The notes under the pieces were generated by a model. It was given only the letters and a program-made list of their open reading frames with translations, did not search any database and was not told where the DNA came from. The position numbers were made by a program, and so were the translations under genes. Shown here in pieces: positions 46,769 through 54,917 of a stretch of 64,000 nucleotides of DNA (position 1 is the first letter of the stretch; each line of letters begins with the position of its first letter). The stretch lies in contig NZ_JALKAL010000001.1 of assembly GCF_023015765.1 (NCBI RefSeq), positions 295,478 through 359,477 on the forward strand, given 5' to 3'. Source of the DNA: Ornithinimicrobium sp. F0845. GTDB taxonomy: Bacteria; Actinomycetota; Actinomycetes; Actinomycetales; Dermatophilaceae.

Positions 46769-48487
46769 TCAGTCCTGCGCGGAGCGACCGGACGCGATCT
46801 CGACGGCCTCCTGGGCCAGCTCGGCGTCGTCGTCGCCCTCGTAGTTGCGTGCGGTCTTCATCGCGGCGAAGGCCTCGACGATGACCCACAGGGCGGCGAT
46901 CAGGATGACGACGTCCATGATCAGCAGCAGCCAGTTCTGCTCCGAGTAGAAGGTTCCCAGCTGGACGAACAGTGCGTAGACGGTCACCAGCCCGACGAAC
47001 ACCAGCGGGATCAGGGCCGGCAGCGGCGTGCGGCCGCGGCGCAGCAGCATGATCGCGATGATCGAGAGGGTCAGTGCCGCCATCAGCTGGTTGGTCGTGC
47101 CGAACAGCGGCCAGATCAGCATGCCGCCGGACCCGTCCGCGCCCGCGCCGAAGGTGAGCGCGAGACCGACACCGACCGCGATCACGGTCGCGAGGTTCTT
47201 CTTCAGGGTGACGCCGGCGATGTCACCGATCTCCTGGACGACGAAGCGCTGTAGTCGCACGCCGGTGTCCATGGTGGTCGCGGCGAACAGGATCGCCGTG
47301 GTGGCCATGATCGTCGCCGACAGGGACTGCGGCAGGCCCAGCCCGGACTCGATGATCGCTCCACCACCATTCACGAAGGCTGCGACGCCGCCGTCGTTGA
47401 AGGCCTGGTAGACGTTCTCCCAGTCGGCCAGGGTCCGGAAGCCCGCCGTCGTGGCGATGATTGCGCCCAGGGCCAGCAGGCCCTCGCCGACCGCACCGAA
47501 GTAGCCCACGAACCGGGCGTCGCTCTCCTTCGCCAGCTGCTTGGAGCTGGTGCCGGAGCTGACCATGCCGTGGAAGCCGGAGATGGCGCCACAGGCGATG
47601 GTCACGAACAGCAGCGGCACGATGCTCGGCGTGCCCTCGGGCACGTTCTGGTTGTACACCGGCGCCACGATCTCCGGGCGTGCGATCAGGACCGAGCCGT
47701 AGAGGATGCCCAGGGCGATGAACAGCTGCAGCCCGTTGATGTAGTCACGCGGCTGCAGGAGCATCCAGACCGGCAGCATCGAGGCGATGCCGGCGTAGAC
47801 GAACAGGATGATGATCCAGACCGCGTTGGCGGGCAGGCCCATGACCTCGTCCGGCAGGGCCAGCGGCACGTTGTCGCCCACCACGATCAGGGCGTACAGC
47901 GCCACCACGCCGACGATCGAGACGGTGATCAGGTTCCACTTGTAGCGGTAGATGGCGTGGCCGACGAGGAAGGCGACGATGAGCGCACCCCAGGTCGGGA
48001 TCACCGCGGTCGGCGTGGAGATCAGCAGGTTGGCGATGACGACCGCGAAGGCCGCGTTGACCATCAGAAGCAGGAGGAATATGACGACCAGGAACAGGTT
48101 GCGACCGCGCGCACCGATGTAGCGTCCCGACAGGGCACCGATCGACTGGCCGCGGTTGCGGGCCGAGGCCCACAGCGCGCCCATGTCGTGCATGCCGGCG
48201 AAGAAGACGGTGCCGAGCGTCACCCAGAGGAACGCGGGTAGCCAGCCCCAGATGACGGCCACGGCCGGACCGACGATGGGGGCGGCGCCGGCCACGGACG
48301 TGAAGTGGTGGCCCCAGAGGACGTACTTGTTGGTGGGGACGTAGTCGACGCCGTCCTCGAACTGGTGGGCCGGGGTGGTTCGGGAGTCGTCGAGGGCGTA
48401 GATGCGTCGGGCCAGATACTTCGAGTAGAGGAAGTAGCCGGCCAGGATCATGCCCACGCCGATGAGGGCAAGAGTCAAGGAGTTCAT
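46769..48487 (-). CDS. cstA: carbon starvation protein A (peptide/pyruvate-type transporter)
   Basis: A 572-residue membrane protein with about 16 hydrophobic segments. CstA-family marks are the N-terminal VGMILAGYFLYSKYLARRIY, TPAHQFEDGVDYVPTNKYVL, the HHFTSVAGAAPIVGPAVAVI stretch and GFHGMVSSGTSSKQLAKESD. Members import peptides or pyruvate under starvation. It heads an operon with the CC-ending protein, the ArsA-like ATPase and an SGNH hydrolase. The promoter region between cstA and ung is about 65 bases long. Confidence 0.94.
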   Translation of the reverse strand: MNSLTLALIGVGMILAGYFLYSKYLARRIYALDDSRTTPAHQFEDGVDYVPTNKYVLWGHHFTSVAGAAPIVGPAVAVIWGWLPAFLWVTLGTVFFAGMHDMGALWASARNRGQSIGALSGRYIGARGRNLFLVVIFLLLLMVNAAFAVVIANLLISTPTAVIPTWGALIVAFLVGHAIYRYKWNLITVSIVGVVALYALIVVGDNVPLALPDEVMGLPANAVWIIILFVYAGIASMLPVWMLLQPRDYINGLQLFIALGILYGSVLIARPEIVAPVYNQNVPEGTPSIVPLLFVTIACGAISGFHGMVSSGTSSKQLAKESDARFVGYFGAVGEGLLALGAIIATTAGFRTLADWENVYQAFNDGGVAAFVNGGGAIIESGLGLPQSLSATIMATTAILFAATTMDTGVRLQRFVVQEIGDIAGVTLKKNLATVIAVGVGLALTFGAGADGSGGMLIWPLFGTTNQLMAALTLSIIAIMLLRRGRTPLPALIPLVFVGLVTVYALFVQLGTFYSEQNWLLLIMDVVILIAALWVIVEAFAAMKTARNYEGDDDAELAQEAVEIASGRSAQD

Positions 48488-48552
48488 GGCGCCTCTGCTG
48501 GTTCGGGGGTCGGTATGTGCTCACCCTAGTCGCGGCTGTCGGCGCCACCGGA

Positions 48553-49239
48553 TCAGGGCAGGGACCAGTCCACCAGCTGGCCTCCCTGGGCGACGAGCAG
48601 TTTGTTGGCCCGGCTGAACGGTCGCGAACCGAAGAATCCTCCGCGCGCGGACAGTGGCGAGGGGTGGGCGCTCTGGATCGTGGGCACGTCGCCCAGGGCC
48701 GGGGCCAGGAACCGTGCGTCACGCCCCCAGAGGATCGCCACGAGCGGCCCGCCACGTCCGGCGAGCGCCGCGATGGCCAGGTCGGTGAGCTGCTCCCAGC
48801 CCTTGCCCCGGTGACTCGCGGGTGCTCCGGGTCGCACGGTGAGCACCCTGTTGAGCAGGAGCACGCCGTGCTCGGCCCACGGCGACAGGTCGCCGGTGGA
48901 AGGGGTCGGCAGGCCGAGGTCGGTGCCCAGCTCGGTGTAGATGTTCTGCAGGCTCCGCGGGATCGGGCGCACGTCCGGTGCCACCGAGAAGGACAGCCCG
49001 ACCGCGTGGCCCGGGGTGGGATAAGGGTCCTGGCCGACGATCAGCACGCGCACCTGGTCCAGCGGTTGCTGGAAGGCGCGCAGGATGTGCTCGCCCGCGG
49101 GGAGGTAGCCGCGCCCCGCCGCCACCTCCTCCCGCAGGAAACGGCCCAGGTCGCGCACCACTTCGGTGGCCGGGGCCAGGGCACGGGCCCACGAGGGGTG
49201 CACGAGGTCGACCAGGGATGCGGTGGGCAGGGTGCTCAC
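48553..49239 (-). CDS. ung: uracil-DNA glycosylase
   Basis: A 228-residue family 1 UDG that removes uracil from DNA. The water-activating motif is [19 protein letters not shown] (catalytic Asp), followed by [10 protein letters not shown] and the DNA-intercalation loop [17 protein letters not shown] 49239 is chosen because TACTCT (49246-49251) is exactly six bases upstream, a leaderless layout; an in-frame ATG at 49296 would add 19 non-family residues. Confidence 0.95.
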   Translation of the reverse strand: MSTLPTASLVDLVHPSWARALAPATEVVRDLGRFLREEVAAGRGYLPAGEHILRAFQQPLDQVRVLIVGQDPYPTPGHAVGLSFSVAPDVRPIPRSLQNIYTELGTDLGLPTPSTGDLSPWAEHGVLLLNRVLTVRPGAPASHRGKGWEQLTDLAIAALAGRGGPLVAILWGRDARFLAPALGDVPTIQSAHPSPLSARGGFFGSRPFSRANKLLVAQGGQLVDWSLP

Positions 49240-49300
49240 GACGACAGAGTATGCCGTGAGCCGCCTGAGGTGGCCAGGTGACCGCCCGTGCGGCACGTCG

Positions 49301-49320
49301 GAATGACAAGCATGTCATTC
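49301..49320. promoter_or_regulatory. perfect 8-bp inverted repeat in front of the DUF3263 gene
   Basis: GAATGACA-AGCA-TGTCATTC is a 20-base dyad. A -10-like TACAGT follows at 49327-49332, so the dyad covers the -35 area. A repressor or activator site is likely; the binder is unknown. Confidence 0.6.
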
Positions 49321-49393
49321 GCGTCGTACAGTAGGCGCCAAGCCGTCGGGTGGGCTGCCCGACGGGATCTCGAGGGAACGTAGAGGATCGACC

Positions 49394-49681
49394 ATGGGAG
49401 CCGCACCGAGGATCGGCGGGGAAGCGCCGGCCGGCCTGACCGAGCGCGACCGCCAGATCATCGACTTCGAGCGCCAGTGGTGGAAGTATCCCGGCGCCAA
49501 GGAACAGGCCATCAAGGACCTGTTCGACATGAGTGCGACCCGCTACTACCAGCTCCTCAACCAGCTCATCGACTCACAGGCAGCCCTGGAGCACGACCCG
49601 ATGCTGGTCAAGCGACTGCGCCGGATGCGTGCGCAGCGCCAGAAGTCGCGCTCCGCACGTCGGCTCGGCGTCCAGCTCTGA
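49394..49681 (+). CDS. DUF3263 domain protein
   Basis: A 95-residue actinobacterial protein. The DUF3263 core is GLTERDRQIIDFERQWWKYP followed by GAKEQAIKDLFDMSATRYYQ, a helix-turn-helix-like shape, and the tail is basic (RMRAQRQKSRSARR). DNA binding is plausible but unproven. The palindrome at 49301-49320 lies in its promoter. A 22-23-bp tandem repeat begins at its stop codon. Confidence 0.88.
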   Translation: MGAAPRIGGEAPAGLTERDRQIIDFERQWWKYPGAKEQAIKDLFDMSATRYYQLLNQLIDSQAALEHDPMLVKRLRRMRAQRQKSRSARRLGVQL

Positions 49682-49745
49682 GCCCGGAGCACCGCCTCAG
49701 GTGAGCCCGAAGCACCGCTCGCCTGAGCCCGAAGCACCGCTCGCC
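49679..49745. repeat. three tandem 22-23-bp units starting at the DUF3263 stop codon
   Basis: Unit one (49679-49701) begins with the TGA stop itself and is a variant. Units two (49702-49723) and three (49724-49745) are identical and begin TGAGCCCGAAGCACCGC. Each copy therefore carries a TGA. Confidence 0.92.
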
Positions 49746-50061
49746 CGAGCGGACCCTGCGCCCACGTCGTGCCGGGCAGGCACTGTGGGATTCGGGCACC
49801 CTGATGGCCCAAACCACACAGCACCAGGGGCTTGACGGTCGGGAGATGCGCCCCGCCCGCACGCGCGCTGAGGAGGAGGGCGGCGACGGAGTTCAGGGCA
49901 GCGTGCGGGCCCGCGCCGACATCGTCCGGCAGCACGGTCTGCCGCCGCCTGGCTCAGCTGTGCGGACACCAGGGTCGCCACGAGGTCCGGCCCGGGAGTC
50001 GGGTGACTCCCGGGCCGGACGCTGGATGCGGCGGAGCCCCGAGGCTGCGCCGGACAACGGA
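49746..50061. other. intergenic stretch without a convincing gene
   Basis: No gene is supported. A long plus-strand frame from an ATG at 49804 runs on antisense through the next genes and has no family signature. The only clear element is the 16-bp hairpin at 49985-50020. Confidence 0.55.
49985..50020. terminator. perfect 16-bp hairpin
   Basis: GTCCGGCCCGGGAGTC pairs perfectly with GACTCCCGGGCCGGAC across a GGGT loop. It lies 42 bases after the small minus-strand gene and also downstream of the DUF3263 gene, so it can serve both strands. It has no T-tract. Confidence 0.75.
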
Positions 50062-50190
50062 TCAGTAGTCGGCGGTCTTGCGGTCGCGGCTGGTCGCGGT
50101 GCGGAGGGCGAGGCGGTTCTCGACCTCCAGGTTGCGACTGCGCTCAGCGTGCATGTCGCGGGCCACATCGATGTCCATCGGGTAGCACAT
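50062..50190 (-). CDS. small 42-residue protein, third gene of the RHH/DUF4097 operon
   Basis: A 43-codon ORF with ATG 50190 and a clear AGAGGAG ribosome binding site eight bases upstream. It begins MCYPMDIDVARDMHAERSRN and is hydrophilic, charged and probably helical, with no membrane segment and one Cys. It starts 27 bases after the DUF4097 stop on the same strand, and the strong 16-bp hairpin follows it. I do not recognise a function. Confidence 0.68.
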   Translation of the reverse strand: MCYPMDIDVARDMHAERSRNLEVENRLALRTATSRDRKTADY

Positions 50191-50201
50191 GGCGCGTCTC
50201 C

Positions 50202-50229
50202 TCTCAGGGTGCTTGTCTCAGGGTGCTTG
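50202..50229. repeat. perfect 14-bp tandem duplication across the DUF4097 stop codon
   Basis: TCTCAGGGTGCTTG occurs at 50202-50215 and 50216-50229. On the minus strand one copy contains the stop TGA of the DUF4097 gene; the other adjoins the ribosome binding site of the small gene that follows. Confidence 0.93.
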
Positions 50230-51108
50230 GTGCGTGTGGGTGGTGGCGTGGGACTGGTCGGTGGGGGAGTTGCTCTCGGCCGGGAGGTGGCCGACCGTGA
50301 TGTCGCCCGAGACCGAGCGCAACCTCAGCTCCACGAAGGGCGCGCCTTCCGCCGGCTGGCCCAGCGACATCAGGGTGGAGGTCACGTCGCCGCTCAGCGT
50401 GTGGATGTCGGTCCAGGCCGGCAGCCCCGCGCTCACCCCGACGGCGAGGTCGCCGCTGGCGGTGCGGGCCTCCAGGCTTCCTCCGGAGAGGCGGTCGACG
50501 GAGATGTCGCCGCTGGCGGTGGTGACCCGGGCGCCGTGGTCGCACTGCTCCAACCGGACGTTGCCCGAGCCGCTCTTGGCATTGGCCCGCCCGCCGAGCC
50601 GACCGACGACGATGTCGCCGCTGCCGGTGATCGCCTCGACGTCCCCCGAGACGGCCCCGATGCGGACGTCACCCGACCCGTTGCGAGTCGAGGCGTTGCC
50701 GGTCACGGCGCCCACCTGCAGGTCGCCGGAGCCGGAGGTGAGCTCCAGGTCACCGATGTCCTCGAGCTGGTTGTCGCCCGAGCCGGACCGGAGGGAGCAG
50801 GCGCCCAGCGTGCCGCTGGCGACCAGGTCGGCCGAGCCCAGCTTGGTGCTCAGCGCGCTGCCGCGGGGGGTGCTGATGCGGACGGTGAGCTGGTTGCTGC
50901 CGAAGGCGAAGCTGAAGCCGTGCCTGGAGCGGGGGCCGATGACGGCGATGGTGTTGCCCCGCTGCTCGATGGTCGTCTCGTCGGAGCCCTTGCCGGTGAC
51001 GGTGACCAGGGTGCGGCCATTCGTCTCGCCGGCGAGGACCTCGACGCTGCCGCTGCCGATCTCGACGGACAGGTCGGGCGGGGTGGGGGTCTCGAAGGTG
51101 CGGTCCAT
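50218..51108 (-). CDS. DUF4097 family beta-strand repeat protein
   Basis: A 296-residue protein built of short repeats (LTSGSGDLQVGAVTG, NGSGDVRIGAVSG, ITGSGDIVVGRLGG and ASGDISVDRLSGG), which predict a right-handed beta-solenoid. It has no signal peptide or membrane segment, so it is cytosolic or anchored by a partner. DUF4097 proteins are often linked to envelope-stress or putative adhesin functions, but the role is unknown. ATG 51108 has GAGGA seven bases upstream. It lies between the ribbon-helix-helix gene and the 42-residue ORF. Confidence 0.88.
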   Translation of the reverse strand: MDRTFETPTPPDLSVEIGSGSVEVLAGETNGRTLVTVTGKGSDETTIEQRGNTIAVIGPRSRHGFSFAFGSNQLTVRISTPRGSALSTKLGSADLVASGTLGACSLRSGSGDNQLEDIGDLELTSGSGDLQVGAVTGNASTRNGSGDVRIGAVSGDVEAITGSGDIVVGRLGGRANAKSGSGNVRLEQCDHGARVTTASGDISVDRLSGGSLEARTASGDLAVGVSAGLPAWTDIHTLSGDVTSTLMSLGQPAEGAPFVELRLRSVSGDITVGHLPAESNSPTDQSHATTHTHQAP

Positions 51109-51160
51109 GCTGATGTCCTCGGTCTCTCGTGTGTGTCGCTCGGTCGGGTGCATCTCGGGC

Positions 51161-51706
51161 TCAGGACCAGCCGGTCATCCGGCGGCCGGGTCCGCTCGGC
51201 GGGCGGGGCGCACCGGGCGGGGTGGGGTAGTCGAAGCGGACACCGTGGCTGCGCAGGTTGATGCGCAGGCCGGAGGTGGTCGCGTCGCGCACGGCGTCGA
51301 CCAGCCAGCTGTTCAGGGACTGGCCCACCTCGGCCGCCAGCTCCTCGGCCCGGAGCTTGAGACCCTCGGGGAGGCGCAGCGTGATCCGGATCTGGTCGCC
51401 GCTCTCGTCGACCGGCTCCCGCTCGGAGTCCTGCGGATAGGCCTCCTCCGGCCCCTCCGGGCCGCCGACGCCGTCCAGGACGAACTCGACCGCGCGACCG
51501 CGCAGCCGGGTCTCGACGCTTCCGGACGGGAGCTCGGTCGTGATCTCCGCGGCGGCGTCGGTGAGTGCCTCCAGGAGGACCAGGCGGATGGCCGGGTCGA
51601 CCGCGGACAGCACGCGCTGGGCGGCCGCGGTGATCTCTGTGCCTCCGAGCTCGGTGGCCGCAGCCACCTCGGCCCGGAGCCGCTCGACGTAGGTAGTAAG
51701 TTCCAT
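51161..51706 (-). CDS. ribbon-helix-helix (HicB-like) regulator
   Basis: A 181-residue protein. The N-terminal 90 residues are helical and acidic. Residues about 105-140 form a ribbon-helix-helix DNA-binding motif: QIRITLRLPEGLKLRAEELA, then EVGQSLNSWLVDAVRDA. The tail is Pro/Gly-rich. It is often annotated as a HicB-family antitoxin-like protein, but no HicA toxin is nearby. ATG 51706 is seven bases after a CATAGT -10. A perfect inverted repeat around its promoter suggests autorepression. Confidence 0.8.
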   Translation of the reverse strand: MELTTYVERLRAEVAAATELGGTEITAAAQRVLSAVDPAIRLVLLEALTDAAAEITTELPSGSVETRLRGRAVEFVLDGVGGPEGPEEAYPQDSEREPVDESGDQIRITLRLPEGLKLRAEELAAEVGQSLNSWLVDAVRDATTSGLRINLRSHGVRFDYPTPPGAPRPPSGPGRRMTGWS

Positions 51707-51713
51707 GACGCCA

Positions 51714-51757
51714 ACTATGACACCATTGTGACGTCATGTCAACGCCACAATGGTGTC
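51714..51757 (-). promoter_or_regulatory. promoter of the RHH/DUF4097 operon inside a perfect 12-bp inverted repeat
   Basis: On the minus strand, TTGACA (51737-51742) and CATAGT (51714-51719) are 17 bases apart, and the -10 lies seven bases before the ATG. The arms GACACCATTGTG (51719-51730) and CACAATGGTGTC (51746-51757) are perfect inverted repeats on either side of the -35, with a 15-base spacer. This is a strong operator-promoter arrangement. Confidence 0.8.
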
Positions 51758-51896
51758 GAAGTGCCGCGGATCTGGTGTCGGCGCGGCGTCACGCATCATC
51801 GATGCAGGTCATAGGCCCGTCGAGACCCGTCGCCGCGGTGTGCCGTGCCGCACAAGCGCTTGGGCGGCGCCGCCCGTCTCGCCTACGGTGGAGGAC

Positions 51897-52763
51897 ATGT
51901 CTGCGCCGCACTTCCGGGAGATCGCACCGGGAACCTCTGTGCGCAGGCACTCCGAGCTGGAGCTCAACATCGGCCTGGTCGTCGGGTCCGAGCGTGCCCT
52001 GGTCATCGACACCCGCAGCACGACGGCCCGGGGGGAGGACCTCGCGGCGGCGGTCCGTCAGGTCACCCCGCTGGAACAGGTCGTGGTCAACACCCACGCC
52101 CACTATGACCACTGCTTCGGCAACGCCGCCTTCCGCGACTCGCAGATCTACGCCCACGTCCTCGCGGCAGAGAGCCTGCAGCGCACCGCGGAACACCAGC
52201 GCAGCCAGGTGGTGGAGCACCTGCGGCGCACCGACCGGCCCGAGCTCGCCCAGACCTACCTGGACACCGAGGTGGTCCTGCCGTTCTACCTGGTCGAGGA
52301 CACGGTGACCCCGATCGACCTGGGTGACCGCACGGCATACCTGCTGTTCGGTGGACGGGCGCACACCGACCACGACCTGGTCGTGGCGGTCCCCGATGTC
52401 GGCGTGGTGTTCTTCGGCGATCTCATCGAGCAGGGTGCCGACCCGGCCATGGACGACTCGTTCCCGCTCGAGTGGGGGGCGACCCTGACGACCCTGCTGG
52501 AGCACCCGCACGTCAGCGGCGCGACGTCCTTCGTCCCCGGCCACGGGGAGGTCGTCGACCTGGCCTTCGTGCAGGCTCAGCAGGGAGTGCTCTCGGCGCT
52601 GGCCGCCGAGCTCGAGGGGGCGCTCGCGGCCGGGGTGTCGGACGTCGACGGGCTGGTCGCCAAGACGCGCGGCCTGGGCCTGCAGGACGCCACGCTGCGG
52701 GATGCCGCGGTGCGCACCCTGGAGACCCGCGCTCGCGATGCCGGGGTCGACGCAGCACGATAG
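51897..52763 (+). CDS. MBL-fold metallo-hydrolase
   Basis: A 288-residue hydrolase with the di-metal motif NTHAHYDHCFGNA, then GGRAHTDHDLVV, VFFGDLIEQGADP and VPGHGEVVD. The set resembles glyoxalase II or class B lactamase-like enzymes; the substrate is unknown. ATG 51897 is seven bases after TACGGT (51884-51889); the GGAGG in between is too close to serve as a normal ribosome binding site, so the mRNA may be leaderless. prpE follows five bases after the stop. Confidence 0.88.
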   Translation: MSAPHFREIAPGTSVRRHSELELNIGLVVGSERALVIDTRSTTARGEDLAAAVRQVTPLEQVVVNTHAHYDHCFGNAAFRDSQIYAHVLAAESLQRTAEHQRSQVVEHLRRTDRPELAQTYLDTEVVLPFYLVEDTVTPIDLGDRTAYLLFGGRAHTDHDLVVAVPDVGVVFFGDLIEQGADPAMDDSFPLEWGATLTTLLEHPHVSGATSFVPGHGEVVDLAFVQAQQGVLSALAAELEGALAAGVSDVDGLVAKTRGLGLQDATLRDAAVRTLETRARDAGVDAAR

Positions 52764-52767
52764 GGGC

Positions 52768-54702
52768 ATGAGCGCAGACGCCCGAGCAGCCAGTGACACG
52801 TCGAGCCACACCGGCTACCGGGAGCTGGTAGCGGCCAGCCTGGACGATCCCACGACGTTCTGGGGTGCCGCCGCCGAGGACCTCACCTGGATCCGTCGCC
52901 CGCGCACGGTGCTCGACGACTCGCGGGCGCCGTTCTACGACTGGTTCCCCGACGGCGTGCTCAACGTCTGCTTCAACGCGCTCGACCGGCACGTGGTGGA
53001 GGGGCGCGCCGACCAGACGGCCCTGATCTACGACAGCCCGGTGACCGGCGGCGGGCGCTCCTACACCTACGCCCAGCTGCTCGACGAGGTCGCTCGGTTC
53101 GGGGGCGTGCTGCGCCACCTCGGGGTCGGCAAGGGGGACCGGGTCGTCATCTACCTGCCGATGATCCCCGAGGCGGTCATCGCGATGCTCGCCTGCGCGC
53201 GGATCGGCGCCGTCCACTCGGTGGTCTTCGGAGGGTTCGCCCCGGCCGAGCTGGCGGCCCGCATCGAGGACGCCGAGCCGACGGTGGTCGTCTCCGCCTC
53301 GTGCGGGGTCGAGCCGACCCGGGTCGTGGAGTACAAGCCGATGCTCGACGAGGCGATCCGCCGCTCCAGCCACAAGCCGGCCCACACGGTGATCGTGCAG
53401 CGAGAGCAGGCGCGGGCCGAGATGGGCGAGGGTGACCTGGACTGGAGCGTGCTGATGACCCCGGACGCCGTGCAGCCGGCCGAGTGCGTCGCGGTGGCCG
53501 CCACGGACCCGCTCTACGTGCTCTACACCTCCGGCACCACCGGCAAGCCCAAGGGGATCGTGCGAGACAGCGGTGGCTATGCCGTCGCCCTGCGCTGGTC
53601 GATGAGCAACCTGTATGGCGTGCAGCCGGGGGAGACCTGGTTCTGCGGCTCCGACGTCGGCTGGGTCGTCGGACACTCCTACATCGTCTACGGCCCACTG
53701 CTGACCGGCGCCACGACGATCCTCTACGAGGGCAAGCCCGTCGGCACCCCTGACGCCGGTGCCTACTGGCGGCTGGTCCAGGAGCACGGCGTGGTGTCCG
53801 CCTTCTCCGCGCCGACGGCGATCCGGGCGATCAAGAAGATGGACCCGGACGCGGCGCTCCTGGCGGACTACGACGTCTCCACCCTGCGATCGCTCTTCCT
53901 GGCGGGGGAGCGGCTGGACCCGGACACCTGGCAGTGGGCCACCGACGCCCTCGGCATCCCGGTGATCGACAACTGGTGGCAGACCGAGACCGGCTGGCCC
54001 ATCACGATCAATCCCCTGGGCATCGGCCAGCTGCCGATCAGGGCGGGGTCCTCCGGCCCGGCCACCGTCGGCTACGACGTGCAGGTGCTCGACCCGGCCG
54101 GTGACCGCGTCGAACCAGGTGTGGAGGGGGCGATCTGCATCAGGCAGCCGCTCCCACCCGGCACGCTGCCCACCCTGTGGCACGACGACCAGCGCTACGT
54201 GGACTCCTACCTGTCGGCCTTCCCGGGCTACTACCTGACCGGCGACGGTGGATACGTCGACGAGGACGGCTACGTGTTCATCATGGGACGCACCGACGAC
54301 GTGCTCAACGTCGCCGGCCACCGGCTGTCCACCGGCTCGATCGAGGAGGCCCTCTCTGGCCACCCGTCCGTGGCCGAGTGCGCCGTCATCGGGGTCCGGG
54401 ACGCGCTGAAGGGGCAGGTCCCGCGGGCGCTGGTGGTGCTCAAGGCCGGTGCCGACGTGGAGGGTGAGGGCGCCGAGTCGCTCCGGGCCGAGCTGGTCCA
54501 GCGGGTGCGTGAGGAGGTCGGCGCGGTCGCGGCGCTGCACCGGGTGGACATCGTCGACGCCCTGCCCAAGACCCGCTCCGGCAAGATCCTGCGCAAGACG
54601 ATGCGACAGATCGCCGACGGTGACGACGCGCTGGTCCCCTCCACGATCGAGGACGTGTCCGTGCTCGACGGGCTCCGCGAGGTCCTCGAGGCCGACGCCT
54701 GA
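52768..54702 (+). CDS. prpE: propionyl-CoA synthetase (acyl-CoA synthetase, PrpE type)
   Basis: A 644-residue AMP-forming acyl-CoA synthetase. It has MLACARIGAVHSVVFGGFAP, the P-loop YTSGTTGKPKG, SDVGWVVGHSYIVYGPLL, the WWQTETGWPI motif, GRTDDVLNVAGHRL and the catalytic Lys in PKTRSGKILRK, the acetylation-controlled site. The IVRDSGGYAVALRWSM stretch after the P-loop favours PrpE over Acs. It activates propionate (or acetate) to the CoA ester. CACGAT lies six bases before ATG 52768 as a possible -10 in addition to read-through from the MBL gene. Confidence 0.9.
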   Translation: MSADARAASDTSSHTGYRELVAASLDDPTTFWGAAAEDLTWIRRPRTVLDDSRAPFYDWFPDGVLNVCFNALDRHVVEGRADQTALIYDSPVTGGGRSYTYAQLLDEVARFGGVLRHLGVGKGDRVVIYLPMIPEAVIAMLACARIGAVHSVVFGGFAPAELAARIEDAEPTVVVSASCGVEPTRVVEYKPMLDEAIRRSSHKPAHTVIVQREQARAEMGEGDLDWSVLMTPDAVQPAECVAVAATDPLYVLYTSGTTGKPKGIVRDSGGYAVALRWSMSNLYGVQPGETWFCGSDVGWVVGHSYIVYGPLLTGATTILYEGKPVGTPDAGAYWRLVQEHGVVSAFSAPTAIRAIKKMDPDAALLADYDVSTLRSLFLAGERLDPDTWQWATDALGIPVIDNWWQTETGWPITINPLGIGQLPIRAGSSGPATVGYDVQVLDPAGDRVEPGVEGAICIRQPLPPGTLPTLWHDDQRYVDSYLSAFPGYYLTGDGGYVDEDGYVFIMGRTDDVLNVAGHRLSTGSIEEALSGHPSVAECAVIGVRDALKGQVPRALVVLKAGADVEGEGAESLRAELVQRVREEVGAVAALHRVDIVDALPKTRSGKILRKTMRQIADGDDALVPSTIEDVSVLDGLREVLEADA

Positions 54703-54771
54703 CCACCTGCGGTGCCGGCGACGCCTGACCACCTGGGCCCCCGGCGACGCCTGACCACCTGGGCCCCCGGC
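54694..54771. repeat. three tandem 26-bp units spanning the prpE stop codon
   Basis: Units at 54694-54719, 54720-54745 and 54746-54771 all begin GACGCCTGACCACCTG. The first includes the last two codons (Asp-Ala) and TGA of prpE and differs from the others in four bases; the second and third are identical. Confidence 0.95.
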
Positions 54772-54855
54772 GACCCGGTGCTCACGCAGGGTGGTCGCGG
54801 AGGTGAGCGATCGGCATACTGGGGTGTCGATCTCGTGCTCAGCGAGGGCCGAATA

Positions 54856-54882
54856 TTTGCACTCGGACCCTGAGAGTGCTAA
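54856..54882. promoter_or_regulatory. CIRCE element 1 (HrcA operator) upstream of groEL
   Basis: TTTGCACTC-N9-GAGTGCTAA matches the CIRCE consensus TTAGCACTC-N9-GAGTGCTAA with one mismatch. HrcA binds such sites to repress chaperone genes without heat stress. Confidence 0.93.
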
Positions 54883-54890
54883 TCATGGAC

Positions 54891-54917
54891 TTAGCACTCG
54901 ACCCATGAGAGTGACAA
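54891..54917. promoter_or_regulatory. CIRCE element 2 upstream of groEL
   Basis: TTAGCACTC-N9-GAGTGACAA has a perfect left arm and a right arm with two mismatches. It starts eight bases after the first CIRCE, making a tandem HrcA site about 120 bases before the groEL ATG. Confidence 0.88.

Noticed and set aside
49804-51261. 485-codon plus-strand open frame
   Set aside because: Runs antisense through the small gene, DUF4097 and part of the RHH gene, with no start signal or family match.
51161-51706. HicA/HicB toxin-antitoxin pair
   Set aside because: Only the ribbon-helix-helix partner is present; no HicA-like small dsRNA-binding toxin is found next to it.
52513-54732. 739-codon minus-strand open frame
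   Set aside because: Antisense to the fully motif-supported prpE; composition is His/Arg/Gly-rich without a recognisable domain.
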